From Tolypothrix brevis GSE-NOS-MK-07-07A (GTDB lineage Bacteria > Cyanobacteriota > Cyanobacteriia > Cyanobacteriales > Nostocaceae): 64,000 bases of DNA. A program made the position numbers and the translations under genes. Below, piece by piece: positions 54,388 through 62,351 of the stretch (position 1 is the stretch's first letter; each line of letters starts with the position of its first letter). The stretch spans positions 24,302 through 88,301 of the forward strand of contig JAHHIJ010000032.1 of NCBI GenBank assembly GCA_019358985.1, in the 5' to 3' direction. A model generated the notes under the pieces. The model had not been told where the DNA came from and made no database searches. It saw only the letters and a list, made by a program, of their open reading frames with translations.

Positions 54388-54602
54388 TGAATAATGTTGA
54401 CTACACCAAAATGAGCGATCAAGAGCTGAAGCAATATTTTCTCAATCACAAGGATGATCGAGACGCATTTTATGCTTACCTAAATCGAAAACATCAACAT
54501 CCCAAGCAAACGATATTAAGTGTCAATGAACTAGAAACCCTTACCAGTGAGGAACAAATTGAATTAATTACGCAACGTCTCCAAGAAAAATTTAGCATTT
54601 AG
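54387..54602 (+). CDS. Small DUF6887-like protein
   Basis: A 71-aa protein starting MNNVDYTKMSDQELKQYFLN and continuing DDRDAFYAYLNRKHQHPKQ, typical of what I recall as DUF6887. It is acidic and helical, with no known catalytic residue. It overlaps the preceding DUF6888-like gene by one base, supporting a functional pair. Confidence 0.7.
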   Translation: MNNVDYTKMSDQELKQYFLNHKDDRDAFYAYLNRKHQHPKQTILSVNELETLTSEEQIELITQRLQEKFSI

Positions 54603-54732
54603 TTGATTTAATTAGCATTTTGTGCAACACAATCCACTGTGTCAGCACTCCGCAGGCTTTAAGGAGTTCTCTGCATTGTTGATCTACACTCAAATTAGCT
54701 GATTCACAAAATTTACATAGGAAGGCACAGGA

Positions 54733-55845
54733 GTGGAAGTTAAAGCAGCGATCGCTTACGGTGCAGGAAAGCCATTAAGTATTGAAACAGTGCAACTTGA
54801 GTCCCCACGCAAGTTAGAAGTTTTAATTCAAATTAAAGCCAGTGGGGTTTGTCATACTGATGCTTATACCCTTTCGGGAAAAGACCCTGAAGGCTTATTT
54901 CCCGCAATTTTGGGACATGAAGGTGCTGGTGTTGTGGTGGAAATTGGTAAAGGTGTCACCAGTTTAAAACCAGGGGATCATGTAATTCCTTTATACACTC
55001 CCGAATGCCGTCAATGTGAATATTGCCTTAGCTTAAAAACTAACCTTTGTCAAGCTATTCGCACTACTCAAGGACGCGGTGTCATGCCTGATGGTACTAG
55101 TCGCTTCTCCATCGACGGGCAGATGATTCATCACTACATGGGTACATCTACTTTTGCTAATTATACAGTATTGCCGGAAATTGCTGTAGCGAAAATTCGT
55201 GAAGATGCACCTTTTGAGAAGGTTTGTTACATCGGCTGCGGCGTAACTACGGGTATCGGTGCAGTTATCAATACAGCGAAAGTTGAACCGGGTGCAAATG
55301 TGGTAGTTTTCGGTTTAGGTGGTATTGGTTTGAATGTCATCCAGGCAGCACGGATGGTAGGAGCTAATATGATTGTTGGGGTGGATATTAATCCGAATAA
55401 ACGCGCTTTGGCAGAAAAGTTTGGGATGACGCACTTTGTGAATCCGAAGGAAGTTGAAGGGGGTTTGGTTGCGTATTTGGTGGATTTAACTAAAGGTGGT
55501 GCTGATTATTCTTTTGAGTGTATTGGTAATGTGAATATTATGCGCCAAGCTTTAGAATGCTGTCATAAAGGTTGGGGTGTCAGCGTGATTCTTGGTGTTG
55601 CTGCTGCGGGTGAAGTAATTAAAACTCGTCCTTTTCAATTAGTAACTGGACGTGTTTGGAAAGGTTCGGCTTTTGGTGGTGCGAGGGGACGTACAGATGT
55701 GCCGAAAATTGTTGATTGGTATATGGATGGGAAGATTAATATTGATGATTTGATTACTCATGTTATGCCAATTGAAAAGATTAATGATGCTTTTGATTTG
55801 ATGCATAAGGGGGAGTCGATTCGGAGTGTGGTGACGTTTGATTAA
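54733..55845 (+). CDS. S-(hydroxymethyl)glutathione dehydrogenase/class III alcohol dehydrogenase
   Basis: A 370-aa zinc alcohol dehydrogenase that oxidises the glutathione adduct of formaldehyde to S-formylglutathione. Catalytic zinc ligands are in [15 protein letters not shown] and [10 protein letters not shown]; the structural-zinc cysteines are in [20 protein letters not shown]; the NAD-binding loop is [20 protein letters not shown]. It starts with GTG at 54733 after an AGGA site. The S-formylglutathione hydrolase follows, so the two form the standard formaldehyde detoxification pair. Confidence 0.94.
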   Translation: MEVKAAIAYGAGKPLSIETVQLESPRKLEVLIQIKASGVCHTDAYTLSGKDPEGLFPAILGHEGAGVVVEIGKGVTSLKPGDHVIPLYTPECRQCEYCLSLKTNLCQAIRTTQGRGVMPDGTSRFSIDGQMIHHYMGTSTFANYTVLPEIAVAKIREDAPFEKVCYIGCGVTTGIGAVINTAKVEPGANVVVFGLGGIGLNVIQAARMVGANMIVGVDINPNKRALAEKFGMTHFVNPKEVEGGLVAYLVDLTKGGADYSFECIGNVNIMRQALECCHKGWGVSVILGVAAAGEVIKTRPFQLVTGRVWKGSAFGGARGRTDVPKIVDWYMDGKINIDDLITHVMPIEKINDAFDLMHKGESIRSVVTFD

Positions 55846-55899
55846 ACGAACCGCACCAGGCACAGAGAACGCAGAGGAAGAGTTTGAGAGAGTTCCAAA

Positions 55900-55977
55900 A
55901 AAGACGTAGAGACGTTCCACGCTTTACGTCTTTACAAGGGTTTCGGGCAACGCATAATTAATTTCTACCAGATGTCT
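55900..55977 (-). mobile_element. Partial MITE-1 between the two detoxification genes
   Basis: A degenerate palindrome (GTAGAGACGTTCC ... TACGTCTTTAC) is followed by GGGTTTCGGGCAACGCATAA and GATGTCT at 55971-55977. The other end is missing. It lies immediately before the hydrolase start codon. Confidence 0.65.
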
Positions 55978-55984
55978 TTTGAGA

Positions 55985-56833
55985 ATGACTAATATCAATC
56001 TGATTTCTGAATATAAATCTTTCGGTGGTAAACTCGGCTTTTACTCCCACTTTTCCACCACCTGTAATGGGGAAATGCGCTTTGCTGTCTATCAACCACC
56101 GCAAGCAATTCAAAAACCTGTGCCGGTTCTTTATTTCCTCTCCGGTTTGACTAGCACGGAAGAGAATTTTATGGTGAAGGCGGGGGCGCAACGCTTTGCC
56201 GCAGAGTATGGTTTAATGTTGGTTACACCAGATACCAGTCCGCGCAATACGGGAATTGTGGGTGAGGATGATGATTGGGATTTTGGTACGGGTGCTGGAT
56301 TTTATGTTGATGCTACTTCTCAACCGTGGCGATCGCATTATCAAATGTACACCTATGTGGTACAAGAATTACCTGCTTTAATTAACGAACACTTCCCCGC
56401 ACAACCAGATAAACAAAGCATTTTCGGTCATTCGATGGGGGGACACGGTGCCCTTGTATGTGCGTTGAGAAACCCGAATTTATATAAATCTGTATCCGCT
56501 TTCGCTCCCATTGTCGCACCTATGCGTTGTCCTTGGGGGGAAAAGGTACTCAGGGGCTATTTGGGTGATGATAAGGAAAGTTGGGCTGCTTACGATGCAA
56601 GCGAATTGGTGCAGAAGGAAAGATATCACAGTTTGATTTTAATTGATCAAGGTACTGATGATCAATATTTAACTGAACAATTAAAGCCAGAGTTATTTGA
56701 ACAAGCTTGTGCGGCAGTGAAACAGCCTTTAAATTTGCGTTATCAAGAAGGCTATGATCACGGTTATTATTTTATCGCTACTTTTATTGAAGACCATATT
56801 CGTCATCATGCGATCGCTCTTTCAAAGTCCTAA
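55985..56833 (+). CDS. S-formylglutathione hydrolase
   Basis: A 282-aa esterase D-type serine hydrolase that frees formate and glutathione. The nucleophile serine is in [10 protein letters not shown], the fold start is [20 protein letters not shown], and the acid and histidine lie in [11 protein letters not shown] and [10 protein letters not shown]. The ATG at 55985 is preferred to the TTG at 55979. The region between the dehydrogenase and this gene is occupied by a MITE-1 fragment, so upstream control may have been altered. Confidence 0.94.
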   Translation: MTNINLISEYKSFGGKLGFYSHFSTTCNGEMRFAVYQPPQAIQKPVPVLYFLSGLTSTEENFMVKAGAQRFAAEYGLMLVTPDTSPRNTGIVGEDDDWDFGTGAGFYVDATSQPWRSHYQMYTYVVQELPALINEHFPAQPDKQSIFGHSMGGHGALVCALRNPNLYKSVSAFAPIVAPMRCPWGEKVLRGYLGDDKESWAAYDASELVQKERYHSLILIDQGTDDQYLTEQLKPELFEQACAAVKQPLNLRYQEGYDHGYYFIATFIEDHIRHHAIALSKS

Positions 56834-56837
56834 TTAA

Positions 56838-57076
56838 AAAAGTAGAGACGTAGCACTGCTACGTCTTTACATTGTTTTCTGGAGATGTCTATTAGACATC
56901 GACCGAATTGAACTATGCGTTGCCCCAAACCCTTGTAGAGACGTAGCACTGCTACGTCTTTACATTGTTTTCTGGAGATGTCTATTAGACATCCACCGAA
57001 TTGAACTATGCGTTGCCCCAAACCCTTGATTAGACGTAGCAGTGCTACGTCTCTACATTGTTTTCTGGAGATGTCT
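56838..57076 (+). mobile_element. Tandem MITE-1 array
   Basis: A right-half copy (56838-56890) followed by two complete 90-bp copies (56894-56983, 56987-57076). Each full unit runs from AGACATC to GATGTCT, with ATT between units and after the last. Palindromes at 56846-56866, 56939-56959 and 57032-57052 sit at an exact 93-bp period. The two full copies are nearly identical, pointing to recent duplication. Confidence 0.9.
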
Positions 57077-57111
57077 ATTATTGCGATCGCACTTGCTTCA
57101 TTAGGAATATG

Positions 57112-57777
57112 TTAAACTTCGTAGGGGTTGCCTAATCTGTCTACAAAGACGTTATGAGGTAATGGCAAACGACCAGGATTAAGACGTGGTTCTGCCGCAT
57201 AACCAACAGGAACAACAACAGCGATCGCTAAATCAGGATTTTCAGCAGCACCAATCACTTCTTTAACTTTGTCTTCAACCCAGCCGTTCATAAAACAGGT
57301 GGATAAACCGAGGCTTTCTGCTGCTAATACTAAGTGTGTCGCTGCAATCATCGCATCTTTGATGGCGTATTCTCGCCGTTTGTCTCCAAGTTCAGCTTGA
57401 TGCTGAGGAATAGCAGTTTTAAAATAGTTTACCGTGCCATCATTCCAAGCGCCGGTTTGTAATCCCTGCTGATAAATTGGGGTTAAGTCTTGTTCTCCAG
57501 CGTGGGGATCACAAGCAAAGACAAAGCTAACAGGTGCTTGGATGATTTGTTGTTGATTCCAAGATGCTGCACATAAAGCTGCTTTTTGCGCTTCGTCTTG
57601 TACAAGCACAATTCGCCAATCTTGAATATTATAACTGCTGGGTGCGGCTACAGTCAACTCAACTAGTTGATGCAGTAGGTCTTTTGATATGGGATCTGAT
57701 TTGAAACTTTTGATCGAACGACGTTGAGAGATCGCACTCGGTACATCTAGAGATTGAATTTGCGTGATTGGATTCAT
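57112..57777 (-). CDS. Nitroreductase-family FMN oxidoreductase
   Basis: A 221-aa flavoprotein of the nitroreductase family using NAD(P)H. The FMN-binding start is ISQRRSIKSFKSDPIS and AAPSSYNIQDWRIVLVQD, with LAAESLGLSTCFMNGW and AIAVVVPVGYAAEPRLNPGR later. The ATG at 57777 (MNPITQIQSLD) is preferred over the frame from 57819. It lies next to an old-yellow-enzyme gene on the same strand, so both may be part of a response to electrophiles. Its natural substrate is unknown. Confidence 0.88.
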   Translation of the reverse strand: MNPITQIQSLDVPSAISQRRSIKSFKSDPISKDLLHQLVELTVAAPSSYNIQDWRIVLVQDEAQKAALCAASWNQQQIIQAPVSFVFACDPHAGEQDLTPIYQQGLQTGAWNDGTVNYFKTAIPQHQAELGDKRREYAIKDAMIAATHLVLAAESLGLSTCFMNGWVEDKVKEVIGAAENPDLAIAVVVPVGYAAEPRLNPGRLPLPHNVFVDRLGNPYEV

Positions 57778-57863
57778 GTATTTATGGGATAATAATTCAG
57801 GAAAGTCAGCACAAAGCAAGAAATTAACTTATTTCCCAGGCTTTGTTTAAAAGTTGCAGCTTT

Positions 57864-58940
57864 TTACAGCCAACTTGCATATTGTACCGGCAATGTAGCA
57901 ATATTTTTCTTGCGAAGTTCTTGGGCAGCGTGATAAGCCCAGTAAGGGTCGCGTAGGGCTTCCCGTGCTAATAATACAATATCTGCGCGATTATTGCGGA
58001 TAATTTCATCGGCTTGCATGGGGCTGGTAATCAATCCCACAACAGCGGTGGCAATGTCGGCATTGTTACGAATCTTTTCAGAAAAGGGAATTTGCCAACC
58101 AGAACCAAAAGGAATGTTTTTGTTATCGTTTGTGTTGAAACCCGAACTACAATCAATCAAATCGACACCTTCAGCTTTCAGCTTTTTCGACAATTCCACC
58201 GAATCATCAATTGTCCAGCCGCCTTCTACCCAATCAGAACATGATAATCTAACAGCTAAGGGTAAGCGATCAGACCAAACTTCCCTGACAGCGCGTGTTG
58301 TTTCTAACACAAAGCGGATTCTATTTTCAAAACTACCGCCATACTCATCTGTACGTTTATTAGATAGCGGTGAATAAAAGCTGTGTGCTAAATAACCGTG
58401 GGCAAAATGTAATTCTAACCATTCATATCCAGCTTCAAGCGATCGCACTGCCGCTGTGCGAAAATTATCCTGTATTTGCTGAATATCTTCGTGTGTCATT
58501 TCATTAGGGACTCGCCATAATTTATCATTATCAAAGGCGATCGCACTTGGAGCGATTGTCTCCCAACCACCTTCAGAATCTTTAAGGGAATTATCACCTT
58601 CCCAAGGACGTGCTGCGCTGGCTTTACGTCCGGCGTGCGCTAGCTGAATCCCCGGCACGGCACCATGTTCTTTGATAAACTTGTTGATGCGCTGTAGCGG
58701 TTCAATGTGCTTATCTGACCAAATTCCCGCATCTTTTGGTGTGATGCGTCCTCGCGGTTCCACAGCAGTAGCTTCGGCGATAATTAATCCTGCACCACCT
58801 ACTGCACGGGAACCAAGATGAACTAAGTGGAAATCGTTAGCCATTCCATCATCTGAACTATATTGGCACATGGGCGAAATACCAATACGATTACGTAATG
58901 TTACGCCTTTGAGTTGATAAGAATCAAATAAGTGTGGCAT
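57864..58940 (-). CDS. Old yellow enzyme, YqjM-type NADH:flavin oxidoreductase
   Basis: A 358-aa TIM-barrel flavoenzyme that reduces activated C=C bonds. The start RNRIGISPMCQYSSDDG carries the redox-tuning cysteine typical of the YqjM class. IQLAHAGRKASAARPW supplies active-site histidine contacts, and ELHFAHGYLAHSFYSPLSNK and DIVLLAREALRDPYW follow family order. It lies 86 bases upstream of the nitroreductase gene on the same strand. Confidence 0.92.
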   Translation of the reverse strand: MPHLFDSYQLKGVTLRNRIGISPMCQYSSDDGMANDFHLVHLGSRAVGGAGLIIAEATAVEPRGRITPKDAGIWSDKHIEPLQRINKFIKEHGAVPGIQLAHAGRKASAARPWEGDNSLKDSEGGWETIAPSAIAFDNDKLWRVPNEMTHEDIQQIQDNFRTAAVRSLEAGYEWLELHFAHGYLAHSFYSPLSNKRTDEYGGSFENRIRFVLETTRAVREVWSDRLPLAVRLSCSDWVEGGWTIDDSVELSKKLKAEGVDLIDCSSGFNTNDNKNIPFGSGWQIPFSEKIRNNADIATAVVGLITSPMQADEIIRNNRADIVLLAREALRDPYWAYHAAQELRKKNIATLPVQYASWL

Positions 58941-58985
58941 GATTTTTGTCCCTGTATTGTTTGCAAACAGAATTCAACAATCAAT

Positions 58986-59075
58986 AGACATCTCCAGAAA
59001 ACAATGTAGAGACGTAGCACAGAATAGTCTAATCAAGGGTTTGGGGCAACGCATAGTTCAATTCGGTCGATGTCT
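58986..59075 (-). mobile_element. MITE-1 copy with broken palindrome
   Basis: A 90-bp unit from AGACATC to GATGTCT, flanked by AAT on both sides. The right half of the palindrome tip has mutated (CACAGAATAG in place of the expected CACTGCTACG). Confidence 0.85.
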
Positions 59076-59125
59076 AATGGTGTAGGTGCATATTACTGCT
59101 CTGTTATTCACGTTGGTAGAATACC

Positions 59126-59245
59126 TTAATTAGCGATCGCTGGATAGTCTGTGTATCCTTTTTCACCGCCACCATAAAAGGTTGTCGGCTCGGCTTGATT
59201 TAATGGTGCATTTAAACCCAATTTTTCGGTAAATCTGGATTCGCA
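59126..59245 (-). pseudogene. C-terminal fragment of an alkene reductase (OYE family)
   Basis: The minus strand encodes about 39 residues and a stop: RFTEKLGLNAPLNQAEPTTF then YGGGEKGYTDYPAIAN. This is the C terminus of N-ethylmaleimide-reductase-like old yellow enzymes. No upstream remainder of the gene is present; the frame is lost before 59246. It lies behind an intact gene of the same superfamily, but the C terminus is of a different subgroup. Confidence 0.8.
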
Positions 59246-59399
59246 CATATGCAAAACTAACACACCCGACAAAACTAGGTTTTTAGGACTTGTGTGTACA
59301 CTGTAGGTTTTGAAAATGGGGAAAATTCTTGAGATAGGGAGATGGGGAGAAAGAAGAATTTTCCCCTTGTCTCCCTTGTCCCCCTGTCCCCTTGTCCTC
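59246..59399. repeat. CCCTTGTC/CCCCTTGTC short tandem repeat
   Basis: Bases 59318-59399 repeat GGGAGATGGGGAGA and then CCCCTTGTCTCCCTTGTCC-like units up to the trxA stop codon. Confidence 0.75.
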
Positions 59400-59735
59400 C
59401 TAATCTTTAGTACCCAGATACTGAGCTAAAGTTTTAGTCAAGGTTGTTTTGGGGACTGCACCAACAACCGTATCTACTTGCCTACCACCTTTAAATACCA
59501 ATAGTGTGGGAATGCTGCGAATTCCATAATGGCTAGCAACAGTGGGATTTTCATCTGTGTTTAGTTTCACCACTTTTACTTGTCCTACGTGTTCACCAGC
59601 AAACTCATCGACTACTGGCGCCACCATCCGACAAGGACCACACCAAGGTGCCCAAAAGTCCACTAAAACGGGGATTTCACTTTCTAGGACTTCTTGCTTA
59701 AAAGTTGCTTCTGTTACGTTTGTAACGGATGACAT
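59400..59735 (-). CDS. trxA: Thioredoxin
   Basis: A 111-aa thioredoxin with the active-site pair C32/C35 in [20 protein letters not shown], the cis-proline in [13 protein letters not shown] and typical length. It reduces disulfides in target proteins. It is divergent from an ArsR-type regulator 79 bases away. This matches the Anabaena arrangement in which RexT controls trxA2, so it is probably the trxA2-type protein. Confidence 0.95.
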   Translation of the reverse strand: MSSVTNVTEATFKQEVLESEIPVLVDFWAPWCGPCRMVAPVVDEFAGEHVGQVKVVKLNTDENPTVASHYGIRSIPTLLVFKGGRQVDTVVGAVPKTTLTKTLAQYLGTKD

Positions 59736-59761
59736 AGCTGTCCTCCTGTAAGATTCGTTAG

Positions 59762-59776
59762 TTCGGTATAATCGAA
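59762..59776. promoter_or_regulatory. Palindrome overlapping a -10 box between trxA and the ArsR gene
   Basis: TTCGGTATAATCGAA has TTCG/CGAA arms and contains TATAAT (59767-59772) as a likely -10 for the regulator gene. It is a plausible RexT-type operator that would give autoregulation and control of trxA. The assignment rests on position and symmetry only. Confidence 0.45.
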
Positions 59777-59814
59777 TAAATTAAATATAGTTTATTTTTC
59801 AAGATAATGCAACT

Positions 59815-60156
59815 ATGAGATTTCTTTATCACCCAGACCGAAAAGATATTTCTTTATCAAGAGTGCTATATGCTTTAGGCGATCCTGTGAGGTTGGAGAT
59901 TGTGCGGTTGCTAGCGACTGTGGGAGCGCAACCGTGTGCGGGGTTTGATTTTGCCATCGCTAAATCTACCATGTCCAATCACTTTAAGATTTTGCGACAA
60001 TCGGGGGTAATCTTCACGCGCAAAGAAGGCACACAACATATTAACACGCTGCGACGCGAGGAAATAAACGAATTGTTTCCGGGGTTGTTGGATGCGGTAT
60101 TGCAATCAGCTAAACCGATGAAAATTTGTCAAGAGGGAACGGGTATAATAAAGTAG
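59815..60156 (+). CDS. rexT: ArsR-family regulator, RexT-like
   Basis: A 113-aa winged helix-turn-helix regulator (LYALGDPVRLEIVRLLATVG, recognition helix AKSTMSNHFKILRQSGVI, wing TRKEGTQHINTLRREEI). Divergence from trxA is the hallmark of Anabaena RexT, a redox-responsive repressor of thioredoxin A2. From memory, RexT senses peroxide through neighbouring cysteines near position 40. Here only C41 is present (QPCAG, residue 40 is proline), with another cysteine at 105, so sensing may differ. No metal-binding CxC motif of ArsR/SmtB type is seen. Confidence 0.75.
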   Translation: MRFLYHPDRKDISLSRVLYALGDPVRLEIVRLLATVGAQPCAGFDFAIAKSTMSNHFKILRQSGVIFTRKEGTQHINTLRREEINELFPGLLDAVLQSAKPMKICQEGTGIIK

Positions 60157-60191
60157 CCGCGATTTTAATCGCCTTGATTAGACTCTAGAGG

Positions 60192-62114
60192 TCAACCCGA
60201 CAACAAATCTGTAATCGAATATAGCCGTTGCCGATCTAATTCCTGAATTCGCAGATTTTCGGCATAAAAAGCATCACAATATGATTGATATCGCTCTGGT
60301 TCTGCTTCTGGATCGGTTTGCTTCCACAACTCCAAATAGTGACGACAGCGCTTTTCTCGCAGCACTCGCTCCATACAAGCAGTTGTCACTAAAATGACTC
60401 GTGGAGTACGCAAAATTTCTTTCTGTTCTTTCTCACTTACATGAAATAGGTGGGAAACTAACTGCATTTCCTCCGAAAACTCCAAATATCTATCTTGCAA
60501 AGTTGATACTAAATTGGCATCTATGTCAACGGTCATCTCTAAAATCTTTTGCCACAAAAATCGGTGATGCGAAAGGCTAAATTGTAAATCTCGCTCTTCC
60601 AAAGCTGCAATAATAGCTTGACGCTGTTCGGGACAATGCAAATAAATCCGCAGTAATAAAGCCTCTGCTTGATCTAAAAGACCGCGTTCGCTGTTATCTA
60701 TAGTTGCCTTTTCTACACGACCTTTTGAATGCTTGCGTAGGGTTGTTGGCTGACGCTGGGCTGTAGAAGAAGGTGCAATCTGCGTTAAAAGATTCTCGAC
60801 TCGTAAAGGTATAAGTCTCGTATCTCCCAAGCTAAGTATTTCTGCACAATAGGAAACGTAATAACTCCGTGTATCTTTATTTTCTATTTGCTTAAGTAAT
60901 TTTACTAGCGATTGGGAAACTTGCTGAAAATCTGTAGCCTGTTTCAAATCGCGGTCTTGAGTAATTTGCGAAATCTGCCAATTCAGCCACAGTGGGGCAT
61001 TGAGAAGCAATTCTCGATAATCTTCCGGCTTATATTCGCGCAAATATTCATCAGCATCTTTCCCATTAGGCAAGTTGAGAATCTTTAACTGAACTTCCCC
61101 TTTATACGCGAGTTCGGCAATTTCACTGATCGCTCGTTCTGCGGCATTTGTCCCAGCTTTATCAGCATCAAAGTTGAGTATCAACTGCTTAGAATCACAG
61201 TAGCGCAATGCTAGCCGTACTTGTTCTAAACTTAATGCTGTACCGAGAGAAGCAACCACATTAGTTATACCAGCAGCATGGAGAGCGATCGCATCAAAAT
61301 ATCCCTCCACCACCACAGCTGAATCAACGCTCGTTATCCCCACTTTAGCCTGATCGAGAGCGAATAAAGTCTTACCCTTACTAAAAAGCTCGGTTTCTGG
61401 TGAATTTAAATACTTTGGTTGTTCATCAGTGAGAGTTCTTCCACCAAAGGCAATTACACGTCCTAAATCGTCGCGGATGGGAATTATCAGGCGATCGCGA
61501 AACACATCATAATAACCCCCTCCTTCCTTACGCGGTTTAATCAAACCCGCTTTTTCCGCCAATTGCACTGGATAATGTTTATCCTGCACAAGATAGCGAT
61601 ATAAGGTTTCCCAACCGCTTGGAGCGTAACCTAAGCCGAATTGCTGGATTGCTTCTTCCTTGATTTGGCGATCGCGCAAATATTCAATCGCTTTTTCCCC
61701 TAGTGGTTGTCTCAAAGCGTGTTGATAAAATTGTGTCGTCGAAGCGAGAACTTCATATAACTGTTCCCGCAAAGAAAGCTGACGCTGCAACTCTTGCCGC
61801 TGTTCTGGTAAGAGTGTTTGCACCGGCACTTCATAACGTCGTGCTAAATCTAGCACCACATCAGCAAAAGAGCGCTTCCCCAACTCCATCAAAAACTTAA
61901 TGGCATTTCCCCCTGCTTGACAGCCAAAACAGAAGTACATCTGCTTGGTTTGGCTAACTGTAAAACTAGGAGTTTTCTCATCGTGGAAGGGACATAACCC
62001 AACAAAATCTTTACCGCGCTTACGTAAAACAACGTATTCCGAGACAACATCCACAATGTCAGCCCGTTGTTTAATTTCTTCGATTGTGTCTGGATGTAAG
62101 CGGGGTATTTGCAT
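60192..62114 (-). CDS. dnaG: DNA primase
   Basis: A 640-aa primase that makes RNA primers at the replication fork. The N-terminal CHC2 zinc finger is in GLCPFHDEKTPSFTV and MYFCFGCQAGGNAIKF. The Toprim catalytic core has VVEGYFDAIALHAAG and ILNFDADKAGTNAAERA. The C-terminal helicase-binding domain is helical (LLLRIYLHCPEQRQAIIAAL). It starts MQIPRLHPDTIEEIKQRADI. It lies downstream of repeats and convergent with rexT. Confidence 0.96.
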   Translation of the reverse strand: MQIPRLHPDTIEEIKQRADIVDVVSEYVVLRKRGKDFVGLCPFHDEKTPSFTVSQTKQMYFCFGCQAGGNAIKFLMELGKRSFADVVLDLARRYEVPVQTLLPEQRQELQRQLSLREQLYEVLASTTQFYQHALRQPLGEKAIEYLRDRQIKEEAIQQFGLGYAPSGWETLYRYLVQDKHYPVQLAEKAGLIKPRKEGGGYYDVFRDRLIIPIRDDLGRVIAFGGRTLTDEQPKYLNSPETELFSKGKTLFALDQAKVGITSVDSAVVVEGYFDAIALHAAGITNVVASLGTALSLEQVRLALRYCDSKQLILNFDADKAGTNAAERAISEIAELAYKGEVQLKILNLPNGKDADEYLREYKPEDYRELLLNAPLWLNWQISQITQDRDLKQATDFQQVSQSLVKLLKQIENKDTRSYYVSYCAEILSLGDTRLIPLRVENLLTQIAPSSTAQRQPTTLRKHSKGRVEKATIDNSERGLLDQAEALLLRIYLHCPEQRQAIIAALEERDLQFSLSHHRFLWQKILEMTVDIDANLVSTLQDRYLEFSEEMQLVSHLFHVSEKEQKEILRTPRVILVTTACMERVLREKRCRHYLELWKQTDPEAEPERYQSYCDAFYAENLRIQELDRQRLYSITDLLSG

Positions 62115-62351
62115 TTTGGAGAGACGCGATTAATCGCGTCTGTACAATGTTCGTGGGAGCGTAGAGACGCGATTAATCGCGTCTGTACAATGTTCGTGGT
62201 TAGTGGAGAGTGGTTAACTGTTGATTGTTGAACGTCAATCATCAACCAACAACCATCAACCAACTTCTGATCGCTATTATATTCTTGCTGCAAAGCCAAG
62301 AAAGATGTATAGAATCACTAATGCTTATTTTTATCAGAGGAAATACTGAAG
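62115..62351. repeat. Divergent gap with tandem palindromes and heptanucleotide repeat
   Basis: Two palindromes of the CGATTAATCG tip type at 62122-62141 and 62165-62184, in a 43-bp tandem unit that includes TGTACAATGTTCGTGG. A GTTGATT/ATCAACC heptanucleotide block follows at 62215-62262. Promoters of dnaG and the amidase gene must overlap these repeats. Confidence 0.85.
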
